NCBI GenBank assembly: GCA_965228625.1
Contig: OZ245829.1
Location: 4,278,001-4,342,000 of the forward strand
DNA from: UBA2767 sp965228625
GTDB taxonomy: Bacteria; Pseudomonadota; Alphaproteobacteria; Rhizobiales; Methyloligellaceae
Direction of reading: 5' to 3'
Length of the DNA: 64,000 nucleotides
In this document: piece after piece, positions 44,531-52,945 of the stretch
Numbering within the stretch: the stretch's first letter is position 1
How the letters are laid out: every line of letters starts with the position of its first letter
The notes under the pieces: model-generated
What the model was told of the DNA's origin: nothing
What the model saw: only the letters and a program-made list of their open reading frames with translations
Databases searched by the model: none
Program-made: the position numbers and the translations under genes

Positions 44531-45559
44531 CTAACTCCCTTGTCTGTCCGCTTCGAGCACGTTCAAGCCGGCATCGCGGATCATCTCGATATCCTCATCC
44601 GTTTCCGGATTGGGTGTCGTCAGCAGTTTTTCCCCGTAGAAGATGGAGTTCGCGCCTGCCAGCAGGCACAGGATCTGACCTTCGCGGGACAGGCTCTGCC
44701 GTCCGGCCGACAACCGCACCCGCGATTTCGGCATGATGATCCGCGCCGTCGCGATCATGCGAACCATTTCGGTGGGCTCCACCGGCTTGCGGTTCTCCAG
44801 CGGCGTACCCGGTACCGCGACCAGCGCGTTGATCGGCACGCTTTCAGGGTGCGGGTCCATTGTCGCCAGAACCTGCAGCATGGCGGCGCGGTCGCGCTCG
44901 CTTTCACCCATGCCGATGATGCCGCCGCAGCACACGTCGATGTTCGACTTGCGGACGCGGGCGATGGTCTCGATCCGGTCCTGATATGTCCGGGTGGAGA
45001 TGATCTCGGAGTAGAACTCCGGCGAAGTATCGATGTTGTGGTTGTAGGCCGTGAGCCCGGCCTCGGCGAGCCGGTCCGCCTGTTCCTGGGTCAGCATGCC
45101 GAGGGTGACGCAGGCCTCCATGCCCATCTCGCGCACGCCGGACACCATCTCCAGGACACGGTCGAAATCGGGTCCGTCGCGCACCTCGCGCCACGCCGCG
45201 CCCATGCAGAACCGCGTCGCACCGGCAGCCTTGGCCGCGCGCGCCCGCTCCAGCACTGTGTCGACGTCGAGCAGGGTTTCCCGCTCCAGTCCGGTCTTTT
45301 TCGCGTAATGCGCCGACTGCGGGCAGTATTTGCAATCCTCCGGGCACGCGCCGGTCTTGATCGACAGCAGGCTGGCGAGCTGGACGGTGCCTTCCTCGTG
45401 ATACACCCGGTGGACGGACTGCGCGCGGTGTACGAGACCGACGAGGGGCGATTGCAGGATGGACAGGATCTCGTCCACGCTCCAGTCGAACCGAAGCGCT
45501 TCCGGGTTGCGCGGTGCGGGAGTGGAATTCTCTTGATTCTGGTGACCGTTGGGGGGCAT
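44531..45559 (-). CDS. bioB: Biotin synthase
   Basis: This encodes 342 aa from the ATG at 45559; the frame extends to 45631, but the extra part is not family-like. It is a radical-SAM enzyme, with CPEDCKYCPQSAHY (CxxxCxxC cluster) and the [2Fe-2S] ligands in later CVTLGM, DVCCGGIIGMGE and SAGRQ motifs. It inserts sulfur into dethiobiotin. Divergent from bioF across 62 bp, so a shared control region is likely. Confidence 0.95.
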   Translation of the reverse strand: MPPNGHQNQENSTPAPRNPEALRFDWSVDEILSILQSPLVGLVHRAQSVHRVYHEEGTVQLASLLSIKTGACPEDCKYCPQSAHYAKKTGLERETLLDVDTVLERARAAKAAGATRFCMGAAWREVRDGPDFDRVLEMVSGVREMGMEACVTLGMLTQEQADRLAEAGLTAYNHNIDTSPEFYSEIISTRTYQDRIETIARVRKSNIDVCCGGIIGMGESERDRAAMLQVLATMDPHPESVPINALVAVPGTPLENRKPVEPTEMVRMIATARIIMPKSRVRLSAGRQSLSREGQILCLLAGANSIFYGEKLLTTPNPETDEDIEMIRDAGLNVLEADRQGS

Positions 45560-45621
45560 GGGCGTGGCATTATTTCCTGGGCATGATTGCCGCGTGTACA
45601 GCGCTCCGGTAATACAAGAAC

Positions 45622-46806
45622 ATGGACGCAAGCGAAAGTCGTTATAGAGACTGGCTTGATGCGCGCCGCCGTTCGGGCCTCGCGCGGGACCTCACCCATG
45701 TGGTTCCGCATGCGCCGGGAGCGATCACGTCTGGCGGGCGGCAATACGTCAATTTCTCGGGCAACGACTATCTCGGCCTGTCCAATCACCCGTTGCTGAT
45801 CGCGCGGGCGCGGGAGTGGGCCGAGCGCTACGGAGCGGGGGCGGGGGCCTCGCGGCTCGTCACCGGAAACCTTGATCTGTTCGAAGGGATCGAGCGCAAG
45901 ATCTCCGCAATCAAGCAGATGCCGGCGGCGCTCGTCATGGCCTCCGGGTTTCAGACCAACGCGGCGGTGCTGCAGGCCCTTTTCGACAAACAGGTCCTGG
46001 GCGCGGAACCGCTCGTATTCTCCGACCGCCTCGACCATGCCAGCATGCATTTCGGCTGCCAGGCCGCCGGGGTGCGCCAGCACAGGTACCGCCATTGCGA
46101 TGCAGGCCATCTCGCCAGTCTGCTAGAGAAATATGGCGACGACAGCAGGCCGAAATTCATTCTGACCGAGAGCGTGTTCTCGATGGACGGTGATGTTGCA
46201 CCGATGGACGATCTTGCCCGGCTGGCGGACCGTCACGATGCAACGCTCATTTGCGACGACGCCCATGCAACGGGCGTGCTCGGCGAGGGCGGCAAGGGAC
46301 TGAGCGACGGCGCGCACATCGTGATCGGCACCTTCTCAAAGGCCATGGGGAGTTACGGCGCCTATGTCGCGAGCTCGCAGGCCGTGCGCGATTATCTGGT
46401 CAACCGCTGCACCGGGCTTATCTATTCGACCGCGTTGCCGCCGGCGGTGCTTGGCGCCATCGACGCGAGCCTCGATCTTGTCGCCGGCCTCGACGAGGAA
46501 CGGTCGCATGTGGCGGGGCTCGCGGTGCGCTTCCGCACGCGGGTCGGCGAGCGCGGGTTCGACACGGGTTCGTCCGCAACGCAGATTGTCCCGCTGATCG
46601 TCGGGGAGGCCGACACCACGCTGTCCCTGAGCCGGCAACTTAGGGACGCGGGATACTGGGCCACCGCGATCCGTCCGCCGACGGTGCCGAAGGGCACCGC
46701 GCGGCTTCGTCTGGCCTTTTCCGCCGCCCATCGCGACGCGGATGTCGACGGTCTTCTGGACGTGCTCGCGGCGAAGACGGCGCAAGAACGCGTAGCGACG
46801 GCATGA
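45622..46806 (+). CDS. bioF: 8-amino-7-oxononanoate synthase
   Basis: This encodes 394 aa. It is a PLP-dependent alpha-oxoamine synthase with FSGNDYLGLSNHP, GAGASRLVTGN, catalytic Lys in IVIGTFSKAMGSYGAY and DDAHATGVLG. It joins pimeloyl-ACP and alanine. Its stop overlaps the start of the esterase gene (ATGA). Confidence 0.95.
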   Translation: MDASESRYRDWLDARRRSGLARDLTHVVPHAPGAITSGGRQYVNFSGNDYLGLSNHPLLIARAREWAERYGAGAGASRLVTGNLDLFEGIERKISAIKQMPAALVMASGFQTNAAVLQALFDKQVLGAEPLVFSDRLDHASMHFGCQAAGVRQHRYRHCDAGHLASLLEKYGDDSRPKFILTESVFSMDGDVAPMDDLARLADRHDATLICDDAHATGVLGEGGKGLSDGAHIVIGTFSKAMGSYGAYVASSQAVRDYLVNRCTGLIYSTALPPAVLGAIDASLDLVAGLDEERSHVAGLAVRFRTRVGERGFDTGSSATQIVPLIVGEADTTLSLSRQLRDAGYWATAIRPPTVPKGTARLRLAFSAAHRDADVDGLLDVLAAKTAQERVATA

Positions 46807-47435
46807 ACATTGTATTTGTACATGGCTGGGGCTGCCATGCCGCCGTCTGGGACAAGCTCGTGCCCTATTTCGACGACCACGACGTGCACCTGGTCGATCT
46901 TGGCTTCGTCCGCGGGGGGCCGCGAGGTGCAAGTGTATTTCCGCCGGACGCACTGTGTGTCGGCCATTCCTTCGGCGTCATGTGGCTGCTCAAGCACGGT
47001 GTCCGGCCCATCCGCGGGCTTGTCTCCATTGCCGGATTCGACTGCCTGCACAAATATGTGCCGCAGGACGTGCTCGCCGGGATGCGCGAAGGAATGCGCC
47101 ACGACGCGCGGGCGCAGATGGAGCAATTCTGGCAGAGTATCGGCGTGGCGGATCTGACCGCCGGCTGGGACATCGACGCCGGCGGTCTGCGCGGCGGACT
47201 GGACTGGATCGCGATGTGGGATACGGGCCCCGAGCTGAGGGCGCTCGATGCGCCCGTTCTGGCGCTCGCGGCGAAGAACGACCGCGTCGTGCGCAAGGAG
47301 GCGACCGAGGCAATCTGGGGCAACGGTGCCGCGGAGCTCCACTGGCACCCTGACGGTGGTCACATGCTGCAAATGAGCGAGCCCGAATGGTGCGCGAAAC
47401 ACATCAGGACATTCGCTGATGCCATCGAGCCGTAA
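46803..47435 (+). CDS. Compact alpha/beta hydrolase, probable pimeloyl-ACP methyl ester esterase
   Basis: This encodes 210 aa. HGWG oxyanion region (FVHGWGCHAAVW), nucleophile Ser in CVGHSFGVMW, acid Asp in ALAAKNDRVV and His in DGGHMLQ form the triad. Being sandwiched between bioF and bioC with overlaps on both sides, it should be the esterase that frees pimeloyl-ACP from its methyl ester. It is shorter than BioH (256 aa) and nearer in size to BioG, so I leave the symbol blank. Confidence 0.8.
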   Translation: MNIVFVHGWGCHAAVWDKLVPYFDDHDVHLVDLGFVRGGPRGASVFPPDALCVGHSFGVMWLLKHGVRPIRGLVSIAGFDCLHKYVPQDVLAGMREGMRHDARAQMEQFWQSIGVADLTAGWDIDAGGLRGGLDWIAMWDTGPELRALDAPVLALAAKNDRVVRKEATEAIWGNGAAELHWHPDGGHMLQMSEPEWCAKHIRTFADAIEP

Positions 47436-48150
47436 CCAACGCATCGCCGCGCGTTTTTCCAGAGCGGCCAGCACATACGAGCGCCACGCCGGCCTGCAGG
47501 CACGCGTTGCCGCACAGCTCGCGAAGCTTTTGCCGGCGCTCGAAAACCCGCAGGTCCTCGAGATCGGATGCGGAACCGGGTTCATGACGCGGCATCTGCT
47601 GGAGCGCTATCCGCACGGTGAATTTCTCATCACCGACCTGGCGCCGGAAATGGTTGCTCAGTGCCGGACCCGCCACAAAAGCGAAAACGGCCGATCCGTC
47701 AGCTTTCGAACCATGGACGGCGAGGCGCCGGACTGCCGGGGGCCGTACGACCTCATCGTCCTTTCGATGACGCTGCAGTGGTTCGGTGACCCGCGTGGCG
47801 GCTTGCGCACCCTCAAAGGGCTGCTGAAGCCGGGCGGACACATTCTTTATGCCGCGCCGGCGCAGGGCTCGCTCGCCGAGTGGCGGGCCGTCCTTCAGAG
47901 TTTCAGCCTGCCGCATGGCGGTGTCGAGATGCCGGAATTGCCGCATGTCGCGAGCCGGGAAGACCGGGCCATTCGCTACAAGAGCGGGTTGGCGTTCCTT
48001 CAGACCCTCAAGGGCATCGGCGCGACCACGCCGCGGCCGGGCTACACGCCGCTGCCGCCGGGCACCCTGCGCATGGCTCTGCAAAGGTTCGAAGACGAGC
48101 ACGACGCACGGGCGACCTGGCGCATCGTTTATGGAAAGGTCCCGGCGTAG
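47419..48150 (+). CDS. bioC: Malonyl-ACP O-methyltransferase
   Basis: This encodes 243 aa. SAM-binding VLEIGCGTGFMTRHLL, an N-terminal FSRAASTYERHAGLQ that is typical of BioC, and SMTLQWFGDP. It methylates malonyl-ACP to start pimelate synthesis. Overlaps the esterase gene by 17 bases. Confidence 0.93.
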   Translation: MPSSRNQRIAARFSRAASTYERHAGLQARVAAQLAKLLPALENPQVLEIGCGTGFMTRHLLERYPHGEFLITDLAPEMVAQCRTRHKSENGRSVSFRTMDGEAPDCRGPYDLIVLSMTLQWFGDPRGGLRTLKGLLKPGGHILYAAPAQGSLAEWRAVLQSFSLPHGGVEMPELPHVASREDRAIRYKSGLAFLQTLKGIGATTPRPGYTPLPPGTLRMALQRFEDEHDARATWRIVYGKVPA

Positions 48151-48178
48151 CGGCCTTCGAAGTCGAGAGTCCGCGCCT

Positions 48179-48670
48179 TTACCAGTACCAGCCTGCACGC
48201 TTCTTGCTGTTGGGGTCTGCTTTTCGCCAGGGGTGGGTGCTGGGCGAAATGGCGACAAGGCCGGTCCGGCGATCCGGTCCCGGCGGCAGATAGATCGCGC
48301 CGTAAGGCAGGAAATAGGTCTCGATGATCTGGAATTTCTCGTGATCGATCTTCGTGCGTTCCTTCATCCGCAGCGAGTAAATCAGGATGAGGAGGGGAAA
48401 GGCGCCGGCCATTGCCAGTACGAGGAATTCCAGGGCGGTGGCTTCGCCGCCTTTGAGCATATTGAACCCGCCAAGTGCGAATACCGCGCCGCCGATGCCA
48501 AAGACGCCGGCGAGCACGAAGAGAATGAGGAAGCGCCGGTCCGACGCGCCGATACGTTCCGCGGCATGTTCAAGCTCGTCGATGCGCGCCGCCGCGGCCC
48601 GGGCCTTGGCCGCGGTTTCCTCCGGCAGGCCTTCCAGGAACGTATCCAGATCGACGGTTTTGTGGCGCAT
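48179..48670 (-). CDS. Hypothetical two-helix membrane protein
   Basis: This encodes 163 aa from the ATG at 48670. An N-terminal soluble helical part (EGLPEETAAKARAAAARIDE) is followed by two membrane helices (about 47-70 and 81-100) and a C-terminal soluble tail rich in proline and basic residues. No known family. Convergent with bioC. Confidence 0.65.
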   Translation of the reverse strand: MRHKTVDLDTFLEGLPEETAAKARAAAARIDELEHAAERIGASDRRFLILFVLAGVFGIGGAVFALGGFNMLKGGEATALEFLVLAMAGAFPLLILIYSLRMKERTKIDHEKFQIIETYFLPYGAIYLPPGPDRRTGLVAISPSTHPWRKADPNSKKRAGWYW

Positions 48671-48813
48671 CGCCTTGCACAGTCTCCAAACACCGACGTC
48701 CGATCTTATGTGATCGGGGATTTGGCGTGAAGATTGCCGGACCTGCAAATCAGTTAGTTTGCGTTAACCATAATCCGCCACGATCGCTCCGGTAGCGACG
48801 AGGTAACGAGTAC

Positions 48814-50520
48814 GTGGCGATTTCCCTTCCCGTGGCGGCGGCACCGCTGCCTGTTTCAGACAATTCGGTTCTTGAGGCCCTGGCGCTGAGGTCGGGCCAG
48901 GTGGTCGAGGCGCGTGTCGTGCAGTCGGGGCAGGGCGGATCGGCGCAGATCGTCATCGCGAACCAGCCCATCGATATCTCCGCGGCGCTGAAACTGCAGG
49001 AAGGCGCGCTCATCCGCCTGCTCGTACAGGGGACCGGACCCAATACGCGGCTGACGGTCCTGCCGGCGCCGGCTCAGACTCCCGTGACCCCGCAGACCAA
49101 CGCGCAACCGGCACCAATACCGCCGTCTCAGTTACCGGTCGCGTCGGCACCGGCACAGGCGCAGGCAACACAGGCAGCCGCGCAACCGGCGACGCCTCCG
49201 TCGCCTGCGAATACGCAGCAGGCACCTGCGCTGCAATCGCCTCCGCAAAACCAGCCCGCGTTGACCTCGACCGCGGCAGCGGGTCCAGCACCTGCACAAG
49301 CGCGACCGGTTCCGGCGACGACGAACGGATCGGGCGCTGTGCCGCAGACGCTCACCGCGCACTCGGCTTCGCAACCCAACCCGGCGCCGGTGGGTGGCGT
49401 TGCAGCGGGGCGTGATACGGCGGCGGTTCGACCCGGCGCGGCGACGCCGCTTGCGCCCGGCACGGTGTTGCGTCTCGACCGCCAGGTGTCGGACGGGCAG
49501 GTGCGGCCCGTGCTCGTGCCCGAAACGAGCGCGCGGGCTTCGCAGGTCCGTGAGCCGTCGGGGCTGACGCCGCCCGTGCGAGCCGTGAGCCCTTCGCCGC
49601 TGCAACAGGCGGTGCATCAGACCGCGCAGAGCGCCGTCGCGCGCCAGGACAGCATCACGACCCTGTTCACGACGCTGGCCGGTCTCGGTACCAAGCTCGC
49701 CAATCTGCCGAAGCCGGTCGCCCGGGCCGGCGCCGACCTCCTCGCGGCCCGCGTGCCGCTGGATGGCAAGCCGCTGGACGGCGCGGCACTGAAGCAGGCG
49801 TTCAACCGGTCCGGTGTTCTCTATGAAAGCGCGCTGCTCAAGAGTACGGGCCAGGCCCCACCGCAGGGAGATATCAAGGCCAACCTGCTCGGCTTGCGCG
49901 GGGCGCTCAAGACCTGGCTCGGGAACGAGGCCGAGCCGAAGCTTCCGACAGCGAACCGCCCGCCACCGCCGACACCCGGCGCATCACCACGCGCGGAGCG
50001 GCCCGGACCGCAGCCGCAACCCCTGCCGCCGAACACGGAAACGGGCGCCCGGCTCCTCGGCCAGACCGAGGCGGCGCTTGCGCGCACCCGGCTGACGCAG
50101 ATCTCTTCTCTACCCGATGCCGTGATGCGGACAGGTCAGGTCGCGACTGCCCCCGCCGAACTCAATATCGAGCTGCCCCTGATGTTCGGCGGTGAACTGA
50201 GCGTCGGACAGTTCCAGATCCTGCGTGACGGCGGGCACGGCGCCGACGTCGAGCGGGACGAGCAATGGAAGATGCGCTTCTCAATTCACTTCACGCGGAC
50301 GGGCGAGGTGGGTGCCACGGTGTCGCTGCGCGGCGGCAAGACCCACGTCATGCTCTGGGCCGAGCGCGACGAGACGGCGGAGGCGTTGAACGCGGCGCTG
50401 GGCGATCTCGAGACCGCGCTCGATGCGCGCGGCCTCAATCCGGGAACGCTGCGTTGCCGCGCCGGTCATCCACCGCAGGCCAACAAGCCCGTCGGCGCCT
50501 TCATGGACAATTGCTCATGA
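48814..50520 (+). CDS. FliK-like flagellar hook-length control protein
   Basis: This encodes 568 aa from a GTG start. The N-terminal 85 residues are followed by a long proline/alanine/glutamine-rich disordered stretch (about 85-230), a helical middle and a second proline-rich linker. A C-terminal folded domain (about 445-555; WKMRFSIHFTRTGEVGATVS) matches the Flg_hook layout. FliK measures hook length and switches export specificity. Its stop overlaps the next gene, an FlhB-like export switch, which supports the call. Confidence 0.75.
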   Translation: MAISLPVAAAPLPVSDNSVLEALALRSGQVVEARVVQSGQGGSAQIVIANQPIDISAALKLQEGALIRLLVQGTGPNTRLTVLPAPAQTPVTPQTNAQPAPIPPSQLPVASAPAQAQATQAAAQPATPPSPANTQQAPALQSPPQNQPALTSTAAAGPAPAQARPVPATTNGSGAVPQTLTAHSASQPNPAPVGGVAAGRDTAAVRPGAATPLAPGTVLRLDRQVSDGQVRPVLVPETSARASQVREPSGLTPPVRAVSPSPLQQAVHQTAQSAVARQDSITTLFTTLAGLGTKLANLPKPVARAGADLLAARVPLDGKPLDGAALKQAFNRSGVLYESALLKSTGQAPPQGDIKANLLGLRGALKTWLGNEAEPKLPTANRPPPPTPGASPRAERPGPQPQPLPPNTETGARLLGQTEAALARTRLTQISSLPDAVMRTGQVATAPAELNIELPLMFGGELSVGQFQILRDGGHGADVERDEQWKMRFSIHFTRTGEVGATVSLRGGKTHVMLWAERDETAEALNAALGDLETALDARGLNPGTLRCRAGHPPQANKPVGAFMDNCS

Positions 50521-50813
50521 CCGGCATGGACGAACACGCACTGGCGGTTGCGCTCGAATATGAGGTCGGCACCCGCGAGGCGCCCCGCGTCACGGCCAAG
50601 GGGTACGGGTCGGTCGCGGAGCAGATCATCGCCGTTGCCGCCGAGCACGGTGTCGTCATCGAGTCGAATGCCCATCTGGCCGAGGCGCTGAGCGGTGTGG
50701 AGCTCGATGAACGCATCCCCATGGAGCTGTACGAGGCGGTCGCCGAGGTGATCGCGTTCGTGCTCCGCGCCAGCGGCGAAGTCCGTCAGAATGGTTCCGA
50801 TTTGATCGGCTAG
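50517..50813 (+). CDS. FlhX, stand-alone FlhB C-terminal-domain protein
   Basis: This encodes 98 aa. It matches the FlhB cytoplasmic C-terminal domain (ALAVALEYEVGTREAPRVTA, GYGSVAEQIIAVAAEHGVVI, IPMELYEAVAEVIAFVL) but has no membrane part and no NPTH autocleavage motif. Such FlhX proteins partly replace the FlhB C-terminal fragment. ATGA overlap with the FliK-like gene. Confidence 0.85.
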   Translation: MTGMDEHALAVALEYEVGTREAPRVTAKGYGSVAEQIIAVAAEHGVVIESNAHLAEALSGVELDERIPMELYEAVAEVIAFVLRASGEVRQNGSDLIG

Positions 50814-50816
50814 GCT

Positions 50817-52124
50817 CTAGAGCCGGTTCAGGCCCTCGAACATCCCGGCATAGGCGCGGGTGAGTTCATCGTCCGTGATGCAGTAAGGTGGCATCAGATA
50901 GACGGTGGGTCCGAGCGGGCGGATGTTCAGACCGTTTTTCAGGTACCAGTCGCGCAACCGCTCGCCATCGTCGGTCTTGTAGTGTCCTTCGGAGCCCGAG
51001 AGCTCGAACGCCAGCACGGGTCCCTGGGCGCGCGGTCGTTCGACGCGCGGATGGTCCCGGAGCGCCGCCAACTGGTCTTTGTGCCGCGTCTCGATATGCG
51101 CGATCCGCTGAAGCGTGTTCTCCGTGTCGAACAGCTCAAGCGACGTGAGCGCGACGGCGCAGGCGAGCGGGTTCGCCGTGAATGTATGGCCGTGCGCGAG
51201 GGCCGTGTCGAATGTGTCGCTCAGAAAAGCCTCGAACACCGTGTCTCGGGCGATCGTGACCGCCATCGGCAGGACACCGGCCGTCAATCCCTTGGAAAGG
51301 CAGACAATATCGGGCACGAAACCGGTCTTCTCGCACGCGAACAGCGCACCGGTGCGGCCGAACCCGGTGGCCACTTCGTCGTATATGACGAGCAGGCCCG
51401 CGTCGCGCGCCATTTCGCTCATTTTCCTGACGAACGGAGCGCGCGCGAACCGGAACCCGCTCGCACCCTGCATCATCGGCTCGATGACCAGAGCCGCCGT
51501 TGTTTGTCCGTGTCGGTCGAGCGCGGCGGCCAGGGCCTCCAGGGCAGCCGCTTCCCGCTCGTCGATATCGTTGCAGCCGTCCCAGACCGGCGCGTTCGGG
51601 ATGACGTGTACGTCGCACATCAGCCCCTCGTAAAGCGTGAAGAAGTTCGAGCCGCGCCCCAGCGACATGGCTCCGAGCGTGTCGCCGTGATAGGCGCCGT
51701 CGAGGGCCATGAACGCGGTCCGCTCCATGTCGCCCTTGTTGCGGTGATACTGGTAGGCGAGCTTCAGCGCCACCTCGACCGAGGATGACCCATTGTCGGA
51801 GAAGAATACCCGGTTGAGGTCGCCGGGCAGACGCCGGCTCAGCTCGAAGGACAGGTTCGCCGCCGGGGGATGGGTGAATCCGGCGAACATCACGTGCTCC
51901 AGTGTCTGTGCCTGCGTGTGCAGCGTTTCGACCAGGGCCGGGTGGGCGTGACCGTGCACGCATGTCCACCAGGACGAAATCAGGTCGAGGAGCTCGTTTC
52001 CCTGCTCGTCGAACAGGGACGCGCCTTCCGCCCGCGTGACGACAACCGGATCGCGTTCGCTCGCATGCTGGGTGAAGGGATGCCAGACGTGGCGTCTGTC
52101 GCGTTCGAGGGTATCGCTCAACAA
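50817..52124 (-). CDS. bioA: Adenosylmethionine-8-amino-7-oxononanoate aminotransferase
   Basis: This encodes 435 aa. It starts at TTG; 52124 and 52121 are consecutive TTG codons and AAAGG favours the second. It is a PLP class III aminotransferase, with VWHPFTQHA and LISSWWTCVHGHAHP (BioA signatures), VIYDEVATGFGRTG and catalytic Lys in CLSKGLTAGVLP. It lies 26 bp after bioD on the same strand. Confidence 0.94.
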   Translation of the reverse strand: MLSDTLERDRRHVWHPFTQHASERDPVVVTRAEGASLFDEQGNELLDLISSWWTCVHGHAHPALVETLHTQAQTLEHVMFAGFTHPPAANLSFELSRRLPGDLNRVFFSDNGSSSVEVALKLAYQYHRNKGDMERTAFMALDGAYHGDTLGAMSLGRGSNFFTLYEGLMCDVHVIPNAPVWDGCNDIDEREAAALEALAAALDRHGQTTAALVIEPMMQGASGFRFARAPFVRKMSEMARDAGLLVIYDEVATGFGRTGALFACEKTGFVPDIVCLSKGLTAGVLPMAVTIARDTVFEAFLSDTFDTALAHGHTFTANPLACAVALTSLELFDTENTLQRIAHIETRHKDQLAALRDHPRVERPRAQGPVLAFELSGSEGHYKTDDGERLRDWYLKNGLNIRPLGPTVYLMPPYCITDDELTRAYAGMFEGLNRL

Positions 52125-52150
52125 AGGACCTTTCGGGAGCAGGAGGGCGT

Positions 52151-52759
52151 CTAGAGCGCCATCAGATCGACTTCGGGCGTTACAGCTTCAAGGGCCGAGC
52201 GAGTCAAGGGATCGAGCGGCGGGATATGGGCGATGACCGGGACCTCGCCATAGGTTTCGATCGCCGCGCGGTTGTGCGGGATATCCGGCCCGCACAGGAT
52301 GACGCCGGCGATGGGAATGTCCCGGGCGCGCAATGCCGCGATCGACAGCAGGGAATGGTTGATGGTCCCCAGTGTCGTGCGGCAGACGAGGATTGCCGGA
52401 AGTCCGAATTGTTTAATCAAATCAATGATAAGACACTCGTCGTTGAGCGGCACCATGAGGCCGCCGGCACCCTCGACGATAAGGGGGCCATCTGCGGGCA
52501 CCGCGAGCGAAGCGGCATCGATACGGACCCCCGCGCGCCGCGCCGCCTCGTGCGGCGAAAGCGGTTCGGGCAGGGAATAGGCGGTGGCGACGAAGCGCGC
52601 GTCTTCCGCTTCGCTCAGCGCACGCACCGTTGCCTCGTCGGTCTGGTCGAGGCCCGCCTGCACCGGTTTCCAGTAACGCGCGCCCGTATGGACCATCGCC
52701 CAGGCGGAGGCGACGGTCTTGCCGACATCGGTGTCTGTACCTGTGATAAAGACGCGCAT
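52151..52759 (-). CDS. bioD: Dethiobiotin synthetase
   Basis: This encodes 202 aa. P-loop TGTDTDVGKT, YWKPVQAGLDQ and IVEGAGGLMVPL are BioD signatures. It uses ATP and CO2 to close the ureido ring. The true start is the ATG at 52759; the open frame runs on to 53824 as a shadow of tkt. Operon bioD-bioA. Confidence 0.95.
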   Translation of the reverse strand: MRVFITGTDTDVGKTVASAWAMVHTGARYWKPVQAGLDQTDEATVRALSEAEDARFVATAYSLPEPLSPHEAARRAGVRIDAASLAVPADGPLIVEGAGGLMVPLNDECLIIDLIKQFGLPAILVCRTTLGTINHSLLSIAALRARDIPIAGVILCGPDIPHNRAAIETYGEVPVIAHIPPLDPLTRSALEAVTPEVDLMAL

Positions 52760-52945
52760 AGAGAGGGACCTAAGTCGGTTTGCCGGATAAGGGCAAGGGG
52801 GCGATGTGCCGCTTGCCCGTCGGGCGGGGTTTTGCACAAGCGCGTCGGGCTGCGTCATCTGCCCCCCTTGACCTGAGGGGGCGGGGTGGTGTTGTTGGCC
52901 GAAAAAATGATGAACGGACGAGGCGCGCACGGACGGGAGTGGCGA

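Noticed and set aside
45560..45621. BirA or BioR operator between bioB and bioF
   Set aside because: I looked for the usual palindromes and found no convincing match, though a shared control region is expected.
49060..49500. Repeat array inside the FliK-like gene
   Set aside because: It is low-complexity proline/alanine/glutamine coding sequence, as usual in FliK linkers, with no regular period.
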